Part shown: in pieces, positions 6,497 to 11,604 of the stretch
Numbering within the stretch: position 1 is the first letter of the stretch
Layout of the letters: each line of letters begins with the position of its first letter
NCBI GenBank assembly: GCA_003486945.1
Contig: DNFL01000082.1
Coordinates: 1 to 12,795, forward strand
Direction of reading: 5' to 3'
From: Hyphomonas sp.
GTDB taxonomy: Bacteria; Pseudomonadota; Alphaproteobacteria; Caulobacterales; Hyphomonadaceae
Length of the DNA: 12,795 bases
The notes under the pieces: model-generated
Databases searched by the model: none
Seen by the model: only the letters and a program-made list of their open reading frames with translations
What the model was told of the DNA's origin: nothing
Translations under genes and position numbers: made by a program

Positions 6497-7051
6497 ATGG
6501 TTGGTTTTACGGTTCACAGCATTGAGTCGGCGCCTGCAGCGTCCAAGCCGCTTCTTGAAAGCTCTGCAAAGTCCTTCGGGCGGGTTCCGAACCTTCATGG
6601 CGTGATGGCTGAAAGTCCCGAGCATCTTGAGGCTTACAAGACACTCCATGCACTGTTTGAGCGCACCAGTCTGAGCAAGGATGAACGCAACGTAGTCTGG
6701 ATGACGATAAATGTCGAAAACGCCTGTCACTATTGCGTTCCAGCGCACACGGCGATTGCCCTGATGCAAGGTGTTGATGGCGAGACGGTTGATGCGCTTC
6801 GCTCAGGTGCGCCACTGAAGGACCCGCGGCTTGAAGCGCTCCGGCAGTTTACACTCGCGCTTGTTCGTCAGCGCGGACAGCTCAGCGAGATCCAGGTGGC
6901 ACAGTTCATCGATGCAGGATTCACACAGCGTCATGTGTTGGATGTGCTGTTGGGATTAGCTCAGAAGACCCTCTCAAACTACGCAAATCACCTAGCAGAC
7001 ACGCCGGTGGATGAAGCTTTTGCGAAGTTTGAATGGCATCCTTCGGCCTGA
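6497..7051 (+). CDS. Second AhpD-like/carboxymuconolactone decarboxylase-family protein
   Basis: The 184-residue protein contains 'ENACHYCVPAHTAIA' (Cys77, Cys80, His84) with Glu63 ('SKDERNVVWM') upstream: the AhpD-type thiol site. The N-terminal 'FGRVPNLHGVMAESPEHLEAYKTLHALF' is typical of the subgroup whose members resemble YciW/AhpD. The C-terminal 'LGLAQKTLSNYANHLADTPVDEAF' is also a family hallmark. AGGAG at 6486-6490, six bases before the ATG, fixes the start. It differs greatly from its neighbour outside the active site, so the two are paralogues of old date rather than a recent duplication. Likely reduces organic peroxides or relays electrons; substrate unknown. Transcribed with the upstream CMD gene and the TetR gene. 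Confidence 0.92.
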   Translation: MVGFTVHSIESAPAASKPLLESSAKSFGRVPNLHGVMAESPEHLEAYKTLHALFERTSLSKDERNVVWMTINVENACHYCVPAHTAIALMQGVDGETVDALRSGAPLKDPRLEALRQFTLALVRQRGQLSEIQVAQFIDAGFTQRHVLDVLLGLAQKTLSNYANHLADTPVDEAFAKFEWHPSA

Positions 7052-7075
7052 CTTCGAGGTAATTCTGGCACTCAT

Positions 7076-7089
7076 CTGTCGCCTGACAG
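7076..7089. promoter_or_regulatory. Inverted repeat CTGTC-GCCT-GACAG upstream of the TetR gene
   Basis: Perfect five-base arms with a four-base centre, 25 bases after the second AhpD-like gene and 45 bases before the TetR ATG. It could be an autoregulatory operator. The half-site TGTC is shared with the repeat at 6433-6453, but spacing differs. No U-rich tail, so not a terminator. Confidence 0.3.
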
Positions 7090-7134
7090 GAGTTGGCACT
7101 TGCCTTCCGGGTTCAGGGGGCACATTTACCGACT

Positions 7135-7686
7135 ATGGCAGGCAGACCGAGAATATTTGACCGCGACACAGCGCTGGACGCATTTGTAGATGTGTTCTGG
7201 ACCCACGGTTATGCGGGAGCTGATGTCGATAAATTACAGGAAGCGGCAGGTATATTGCGCGGAAGCTTTTATCGGGCGTTCCGTGATAAGCCGAGCGCCT
7301 TTAAGGAAGCCTTTGACAGGTACCTTGGTCATGTCTTGATGCCGCGCCTGGGCATGCTGGAGCGCTCTGATGCGGAGGCGTTGCCTGAGTTCCTGCGCGT
7401 AGTCGGCGGGTTTGTTGCGTCCCAGGGCGATCGAGGCTGCTTTTTCTCTGAAACTCTTCTCAACGTGTCTGACCTGGATGGTCAGGTAAGGCCTGCGGTG
7501 ATGAAGGCTCGATCGCTTTTGAAGAGAAAGCTCAAGAGGCTTGCCCGAGGTGATGCTGGATTGGCAAACTTTGTTTTCGCCTCGGCACTTGGCTTGCACG
7601 GCCTCGCGCGCTCTGGAGCTACAAAGAGCGAGATTCGTCAGGCGGCAAATGAGGCAGCTGAGACTATCGCGATGCGCCTCGCTTAA
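7135..7686 (+). CDS. TetR/AcrR-family transcriptional regulator
   Basis: The 183-residue protein starts MAGRPRIFDRDTALDAF, the classic TetR N-terminus. Its helix-turn-helix follows: 'FWTHGYAGADVDKLQEAAGILRGSFYRAFRDKPSAF'. The C-terminal ligand domain contains 'DRGCFFSETLLNVSDLDGQV', a motif of the subgroup that often controls redox or xenobiotic genes. The frame also opens at a TTG at 7093 (14 extra residues), but the ATG at 7135 gives the expected family start; AGGGGG lies 14 bases upstream, a rather long spacing. As the third gene of the AhpD-like unit it probably represses its own operon and perhaps the divergent bufferin operon. Ligand unknown. Confidence 0.9.
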   Translation: MAGRPRIFDRDTALDAFVDVFWTHGYAGADVDKLQEAAGILRGSFYRAFRDKPSAFKEAFDRYLGHVLMPRLGMLERSDAEALPEFLRVVGGFVASQGDRGCFFSETLLNVSDLDGQVRPAVMKARSLLKRKLKRLARGDAGLANFVFASALGLHGLARSGATKSEIRQAANEAAETIAMRLA

Positions 7687-7793
7687 CGCATCCCTGTTCG
7701 AACATCCCAAACCGACTAGCACTTTGAGGCCGGCACTCGAACTTGTAGCGCTCGTGGATTGCTATTTCGCTGATGCTGACGCCATCGAGCGCC

Positions 7794-7807
7794 CACAACA
7801 CGTTGTG
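7794..7807. repeat. Palindrome CACAAC-AC-GTTGTG
   Basis: Perfect six-base arms with a two-base centre, 11 bases before the GGATACA array. Tyrosine integrases recognise inverted core sites around a 6-8 bp overlap, so this tighter palindrome fits a regulator or excisionase site better than a core site. Confidence 0.35.
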
Positions 7808-7817
7808 TTTCCAATTT

Positions 7818-7850
7818 GGGATACATTATGGATACAAAGTGGGATACAAA
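7818..7850. repeat. GGATACA x3 direct repeat array, 11-12 bp period
   Basis: GGATACA begins at 7819, 7830 and 7842, so successive copies lie 11 and 12 bases apart, on the same DNA face. Wider units read TGGGATACAT, TATGGATACAAA and TGGGATACAAA. Helically phased short repeats near an integrase are commonly arm-type binding sites for the integrase or excisionase. They differ in sequence from the second array next to the integrase. Confidence 0.65.
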
Positions 7851-7871
7851 TCGAAGGTGCGGCTCGATTAA

Positions 7872-7939
7872 AGCATTGAAAATGCTGAAATAGAAGGCAG
7901 GTTTCGACGCGCGTCACTCGCGCCATTCCTTGCGGAATG
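7872..7939. repeat. Three small perfect hairpins in 68 bp
   Basis: Arms pair perfectly: AGCATT-GAA-AATGCT (7872-7886), GCGCG-TCACT-CGCGC (7909-7923) and CATTCC-TTGC-GGAATG (7924-7939). The second and third abut with no spacer. None is followed by a T-run on either strand, so they are not ordinary terminators. They could be a structured leader RNA or single-stranded recombination structures. Confidence 0.4.
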
Positions 7940-8013
7940 AAAACCTCCTAACTCCTTGAAAAACTTGAACTTAAGGCGCTCTCAGGGAGTGCTTTCGGGT
8001 TCGACGCCGCTTG

Positions 8014-8057
8014 TTGCACTACAGTTTGCACTACGGATTGCATACTTTTTGCACTAC
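8014..8057. repeat. TTGCACTAC iteron array (three perfect, one degenerate copy), 12-12-11 bp period
   Basis: TTGCACTAC lies at 8014-8022, 8026-8034 and 8049-8057; a copy lacking one C (TTGCATAC) lies at 8038-8045. Starts are spaced 12, 12 and 11 bp. The last copy ends eight bases before the integrase ATG and overlaps a good -10 box (TACAAT, 8055-8060). The array is well placed for the integrase to bind and repress its own promoter, or to be the arm sites of the attachment locus. Confidence 0.75.
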
Positions 8058-8065
8058 AATTCACG

Positions 8066-9463
8066 ATGAAACAGAATGGTCTTGGATTAAGATATCTAAA
8101 GTCTCGCGGTGGCTGGTGGCATTACCAGAGACGCGTGCCGAGCCGCTTCGAAAGCGTTGATAATCGGGGCCTGATTCAGGTCGCCTTGCGGACCCAGTCC
8201 CTCGAGATTGCGATGATGCGGCGCGACGCGCTTGCAGAGGCCGATGGTGCCTTGTGGAACGCGCGCAGTCTTGAGCTGACAGGTGGTGACCAGCAGCAAT
8301 CGAGCTGGCGCGCGGCCGACAATCGCCACCGCAGCGCTGTCGCCCGGGCCCTTGCTCAGGGCTTCGTTTACAGGCCCGTTGAAGAGATTGCGGCGCTCCC
8401 GGATGTCGAAGAGATCATTGCGCGCCTGAAGGCCGCCGATTTCGGCAAAGCACCGACCGAGGCCAGGGCAGAAGCCTTGCTCGGGGGCGTTCCGGCGCCC
8501 GTCGACAAGACCACGGTTTCAGAAGCCTTCGAACTCTATGTTTCAAAGATCGCTTTTGACGATCAGTACAACAAGTCACAGGCGCAGCGCGAAGCCTGGG
8601 AGAAGACAAAACGCACCTCCATCGACTACTTCATCGCACATGCCGGTGATATCCCGCTGACGGATATCAGCCGGGAAGTGGCGACGAGCTACCGCGACTG
8701 GTGGCAGTCGCGCATGCTGCCGCAGAAAGACGGCTCCAAGCCTGCCACGCCAAACACAGCGAACCGGCATGTGGGTAATATCCGGTCCCTCTGTCAGCGC
8801 TACTTCAAGTATCGCGGCGTCGACGATGTTGAAGATCCGTTCCGAGGGTTCTTCTTCGCGGGCAAGTCCACGGCAAAGCGCGCTTCTTTCAGCGACGACT
8901 TTGTAAGGTCGAGAATCCTGGTTCCCGGCGTCTTCGATGGCCTCAGGTTGGAACTCCGCGTCATCATCTATCTTCTTATCGAAACCGGCGCGCGGCTCAG
9001 CGAGATCGTGAACCTCCGACCCCAGGATATCCGGCTTGAGCACGATGTGCCGCACATCTTCATCCGTGCGGAGCAGAACCGCGAGCTCAAGACGGACGAT
9101 TCAGAACGTGAGATACCCCTCGTCGGTGTTGCACATCCAGCTATGCAACTGTGCCCGAAGGGCTTTGACCACTATTATGATCGAAGTACGTTAGTGTCTG
9201 CCAACCTCATGAAGGCGTTCAAGCAGCGCAATCTTCTGCCTACGCCGGATCACGTGATCTATTCGCTGCGGCATTCATTTGAAGACCGGATGCTCGAAGG
9301 CGGACTGGACTACGGGCTTCGCTGCGCGCTGATGGGGCACAAGAATAATCGCCCCGAATACGGGCAAGGTGGCTCGCTGGCGTATCGGAAAGAGCAGCTC
9401 CTGAGGATCGCACACCCGTTTGATCCGCTCGTATTCGCGAATTCAAGCACATGGAAGCGATAG
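8066..9463 (+). CDS. Tyrosine site-specific integrase with DUF6538-type N-terminus
   Basis: The 465-residue recombinase has an N-terminal arm-binding-like domain ('YLKSRGGWWHYQRRVPSRFE...VALRTQSLEIAMMRRD'), a core-binding domain (about residues 150-265), and a catalytic domain with Arg310 (ETGARLSE), Lys342 (ELKTDD), Arg402-His403 (YSLRHSFEDRM), His425 (LMGHKNN) and a probable nucleophile Tyr432 (PEYG). The first His of the usual HxLRH box is Tyr (Tyr400), as I recall from this subfamily. All other catalytic residues are intact, so it should be active. It integrates and excises the element. There is no Shine-Dalgarno before the ATG, and a TACAAT -10 box lies five bases upstream, which suggests a leaderless mRNA. 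The gene is convergent with the Fic gene. Confidence 0.93.
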   Translation: MKQNGLGLRYLKSRGGWWHYQRRVPSRFESVDNRGLIQVALRTQSLEIAMMRRDALAEADGALWNARSLELTGGDQQQSSWRAADNRHRSAVARALAQGFVYRPVEEIAALPDVEEIIARLKAADFGKAPTEARAEALLGGVPAPVDKTTVSEAFELYVSKIAFDDQYNKSQAQREAWEKTKRTSIDYFIAHAGDIPLTDISREVATSYRDWWQSRMLPQKDGSKPATPNTANRHVGNIRSLCQRYFKYRGVDDVEDPFRGFFFAGKSTAKRASFSDDFVRSRILVPGVFDGLRLELRVIIYLLIETGARLSEIVNLRPQDIRLEHDVPHIFIRAEQNRELKTDDSEREIPLVGVAHPAMQLCPKGFDHYYDRSTLVSANLMKAFKQRNLLPTPDHVIYSLRHSFEDRMLEGGLDYGLRCALMGHKNNRPEYGQGGSLAYRKEQLLRIAHPFDPLVFANSSTWKR

Positions 9464-9536
9464 GAATGTAGTGAACGCTCCGGTTTGGCCATAGCTGCCC
9501 TCTCCAGAGCTTCACGCATCCTCGCCGAGTTTGCGC

Positions 9537-10640
9537 TTAGTCGAGCTTCAGGAAGTACCTTGTGGATTTGAGTTCCCCCTGCCGGACAAGCGCGCCTTTG
9601 GCGACCATGTCGACAAGGTCGCGCGTCGCGGTGGCGGTCGGGGCACTAGTGATCGTCATGTAATTCTTCGCGCTGAGCCCGCCCTTGAAGCCGTCAATGC
9701 CTTCGGCGAACATGCGGAGCAACGCTTTCTCCTGCCGCGGGTTCAGCTGCCCTGCGAGCCGGTCGAAGAGGCGGGTCTTGGCGAGCATGAATTCAACCTG
9801 CTTCAGGCTTCGGTCCTGCGCCTCAAGTGCGATGTCCGCAAACCAGCTGAGCCAGCGATCCGCGTTCAGGGTTGAACTCGCGAGCTCCAGTTCGCGGTAA
9901 TAGTCTTTGCGGTGGCGCAGCAGGGCGCCGGCAAGGGATGTGAAGACAGGCCGCTGCCGCCCTTGCGCAAGCGCCTTTTCCGAGATGGCGCGGCCGATGC
10001 GTCCATTGCCGTCTTCATACGGATGGATGCACTCAAACCAGAGATGGGCAAGTCCTGCCCGCTCGATCGGAAGCAGCGGCGCCTCGCCGGTTGGCGCGGT
10101 CTGGTTAAACCAAGTGATGAACGCAGCCATATGGCCGGGAACGGCGCTTGAAGGCGGCGCCTCATAGTGAACCTTTGGCGCATAGGAAGCGCCCGATATG
10201 ATCTGCATCGGTTCTTCATGCTGGCGATAGCCGCCGAGGCTCTTCAGGTCAGTGCGGCCGCTGAGCATCTCCCCGTGCCAACGATGCAGCATCTCGTCCG
10301 ACAGCGGTTCACCTGTTGTCTGCAGCAGGTCGACCATCATGTCCGCGATCCCGCTCTCGGCGGGGCGGGCGGATGTTCGGGCGGCCTTCAGTCCGAGAGC
10401 GCGCTGGATAGAGGACTGCACACTTGCCCGGTCCAGTGTTTCCCCCTCAATCTGAGAGGTATCAATCGCTTCCAGGCTCATGACGGAAATGCCGAGCTCG
10501 ATCCGGTCTTCATCGGAAATATGACGAGATGTGCCGATCAGGAGGCCGGCCTGCTCCAGAAAACGGGCCTCGCGGGCAGCGAGTTTCTGCCGGTCCCGGG
10601 TGAAGTCCGGCCAGCCGCGAAGTTGCCAGTTCCAGGTCAT
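9537..10640 (-). CDS. Class II Fic-domain protein with DUF4172 N-terminus and C-terminal winged helix
   Basis: The 367-residue protein starts MTWNWQLRGWPDF, the DUF4172 signature. The inhibitory helix motif 'TSQIEGE' with Glu65 precedes the Fic domain, which makes it class II (self-inhibited). The active-site loop 'HPYEDGNGRIGR' (206-217) contains catalytic His206 and the phosphate-binding residues intact. The C-terminal ~90 residues (LNPRQEKALLRMFAEG...TITSAPTATATRDLVDMVAKGALV) form a winged-helix domain. Fic enzymes transfer AMP (or related groups) to target hydroxyls; targets here are unknown. The winged helix suggests DNA binding, possibly to the inverted repeat across its own start. Such stand-alone Fic proteins are frequent cargo of conjugative elements. 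No separate antitoxin gene is adjacent. No clear Shine-Dalgarno precedes the ATG. Confidence 0.94.
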   Translation of the reverse strand: MTWNWQLRGWPDFTRDRQKLAAREARFLEQAGLLIGTSRHISDEDRIELGISVMSLEAIDTSQIEGETLDRASVQSSIQRALGLKAARTSARPAESGIADMMVDLLQTTGEPLSDEMLHRWHGEMLSGRTDLKSLGGYRQHEEPMQIISGASYAPKVHYEAPPSSAVPGHMAAFITWFNQTAPTGEAPLLPIERAGLAHLWFECIHPYEDGNGRIGRAISEKALAQGRQRPVFTSLAGALLRHRKDYYRELELASSTLNADRWLSWFADIALEAQDRSLKQVEFMLAKTRLFDRLAGQLNPRQEKALLRMFAEGIDGFKGGLSAKNYMTITSAPTATATRDLVDMVAKGALVRQGELKSTRYFLKLD

Positions 10641-10714
10641 GATCGATAAGGCTCTGCCATTTAGATCACATTATGCGGGAAAAGTGATTAATAAAAGGGT
10701 GTTTTATCGATCAT
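10639..10714. promoter_or_regulatory. 11-bp perfect inverted repeat spanning the Fic start codon
   Basis: ATGATCGATAA (10639-10649) and TTATCGATCAT (10704-10714) are exact reverse complements 54 bp apart. The left arm covers the first two bases of the Fic start codon on the minus strand; the right arm lies upstream of its promoter region. Two distant operator half-sites bridged by a looped dimer, such as the Fic protein's own winged helix, would explain it. Confidence 0.5.
10665..10688 (-). promoter_or_regulatory. Candidate Fic promoter -10 (CATAAT) inside an ATCAC-N14-GTGAT inverted repeat
   Basis: On the minus strand CATAAT (10670-10675) matches TATAAT at 5 of 6 positions, 29 bases upstream of the Fic ATG. 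It sits inside the ATCAC/GTGAT arms (10665-10669 and 10684-10688). No good -35 is found 17 bases further up, so the promoter may need an activator or be weak. Confidence 0.35.
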
Positions 10715-10801
10715 TTCCGGCAATAAAGGACTGGAGGAGTGTCTGGGGGCAGTTGAAGGACCGAAGGGTGTGGTCTCCAAGGCGGACACACCGCTTCCCG
10801 C

Positions 10802-11050
10802 CTAATTGCCGTGTGAATTCCCAATTCCGTCGCCATTCAGCCTGCGGGCCAGTCTTGGGTCCTTTGTGGGCCTTCCCCGAACAGGTCGAGACCGGCTGAG
10901 CCGCGCCATGACCCTTGATCTTCTTTTGCTGCGTTCCGTCAGTTCTGTTTCCAGGCGCTCGAAGATGGGCCAATAGGTGTAGCCATAAAGATCAATGATC
11001 TTTGCGGCGATGCCAAGGGCTTCTTCGAGATCCTGGTCGCTGACAGACAT
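10802..11050 (-). CDS. Small conserved-type hypothetical protein of the transfer module
   Basis: The 82-residue soluble protein reads MSVSDQDLEEALGIAAKIIDLYGYTYWPIFERLETELTER..., an acidic N-terminal helix then a basic Arg-rich C-terminus (RSRVMARLSRSRPVRGRPTKDPRLARRL). 'YWPIFERLETEL' resembles small proteins I have seen beside tra/trb genes in alphaproteobacterial elements, where no function is known. The ATG lies eight bases after the DUF736 stop, so it is probably the last gene of the trb-side operon. No strong Shine-Dalgarno is visible. The basic tail could bind nucleic acid, an inference. Confidence 0.75.
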   Translation of the reverse strand: MSVSDQDLEEALGIAAKIIDLYGYTYWPIFERLETELTERSKRRSRVMARLSRSRPVRGRPTKDPRLARRLNGDGIGNSHGN

Positions 11051-11058
11051 GCTGTTGC

Positions 11059-11364
11059 TTATTTGGGCCGGTTCCAGACCATGACGCCGGTGCCTTCCTT
11101 TGCATTTTCGAAAAAGGCGGCGCGCATCGGCTGCGCGAAACTTGGATCATCGAGTTTCACAGCGAGGTAAGGCGTCTCACCGTCCTTGGAATCCTGGCGC
11201 CACGCCGCGCCAAGTTCGGCCCCGCCAGCATAGAGCCGGAAGTCGGGTGCGCCATTTGCCTTTTCCTTGTTTGGAACAAGCTGTGCTTTGACATTGATAG
11301 TCATGGTACGGATGGTCCCGGTCCAGGCTCCGTCCTTCAGGGTGAATGCGCCGATCTGTGCCAT
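11059..11364 (-). CDS. DUF736-family protein of conjugative elements
   Basis: The 101-residue protein reads MAQIGAFTLKDGAWTGTIRTMTINVKAQLVP..., then 'DFRLYAGGAELGAAWRQ', 'YLAVKLDDPSFAQPMRAAFFE' and a final 'VMVWNRPK'. This is the full DUF736 pattern at the normal family length. DUF736 proteins are near-constant companions of tra/trb loci in alphaproteobacterial plasmids and ICEs; their role in transfer is not known. AAAGGAG lies in good position before the ATG, inside the end of DUF2274, and only three bases separate the two genes. It is evidence that this stretch is a conjugative element. Confidence 0.93.
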   Translation of the reverse strand: MAQIGAFTLKDGAWTGTIRTMTINVKAQLVPNKEKANGAPDFRLYAGGAELGAAWRQDSKDGETPYLAVKLDDPSFAQPMRAAFFENAKEGTGVMVWNRPK

Positions 11365-11367
11365 GGG

Positions 11368-11604
11368 TCAGTCTCCTTTGCTGGCAGGGGTGGGCCGGGC
11401 CTTCCGGGCCCGTCTGAACCCGGCGTCTGAGGCCAGGAACATGTCGATCATGGCAGCGGCGAGCGTTTCGCTACGCTCAGCTTCGCCATACGTCTCTTGG
11501 TAGATCGCTGCATAATCCTGCAGCGCGGCGGCGGTTTCAGGATCAAGTGCGAGGGTAAGCCGGACCGGTGTGCGGTCAGCAAGTTTTCCAAGGCGGAGGT
11601 TCAT
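11368..11604 (-). CDS. DUF2274-family protein, downstream partner of trbI
   Basis: The 78-residue protein starts MNLRLGKLADRTPVRLTLALDPETAAALQDYAAIYQETYGEAE, matching DUF2274 ('LxLGKLaDxxPVKlTvel...L..YA'), and ends with 'LAAAMIDMFLASDAGFRRARK', the usual 'MLxxFmasDxxF' motif. DUF2274 genes nearly always follow trbI in alphaproteobacterial trb clusters; the fold suggests a small ribbon-helix-helix-like DNA-binding protein, but its function is unproven. Its ATG overlaps the trbI stop as ATGA, so translation is coupled. Confidence 0.92.
   Translation of the reverse strand: MNLRLGKLADRTPVRLTLALDPETAAALQDYAAIYQETYGEAERSETLAAAMIDMFLASDAGFRRARKARPTPASKGD

Larger units (their letters stand above)
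7687..8065. other. 379-bp non-coding junction between the TetR unit and the integrase
   Basis: No convincing gene is present on either strand; short frames here are extensions of neighbours. The stretch contains a CACAAC/GTTGTG palindrome, three GGATACA repeats, three small hairpins and an array of TTGCACTAC repeats that ends at the integrase start. It is the natural place for the element's attachment site and left boundary. No tRNA or other classic target gene is visible. A minus-strand stretch around 7740-7805 can be read as 'VLWALDGVSISEIAIHERYKFE', too short to call a gene remnant. Confidence 0.6.

Noticed and set aside
7234..7722. Minus-strand 162-aa frame opposite the TetR gene.
   Set aside because: Shadow of a clear TetR protein; no family features or ribosome site.
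7818..8057. CRISPR array.
   Set aside because: Repeats are 7-9 bases with 3-5 base gaps, far too short for CRISPR repeats and spacers, and no cas genes are present.
8576..9055. Minus-strand 159-aa frame inside the integrase.
   Set aside because: Lies fully opposite the conserved integrase catalytic and core-binding domains; no recognisable domain.
9464..9536. Bidirectional terminator between the convergent integrase and Fic genes.
   Set aside because: Only a four-base stem (CTCT-CC-AGAG) and no T-tract on either strand; not supportable.
10688..10714. Eight-codon leader peptide (ATG ATC GAT AAA ... TAA, reading MIDKTPFY) upstream of the Fic gene.
   Set aside because: It is formed by the inverted-repeat arm itself, has only a poor ribosome site (CCGGAA directly at the ATG) and no attenuator hairpin after it.
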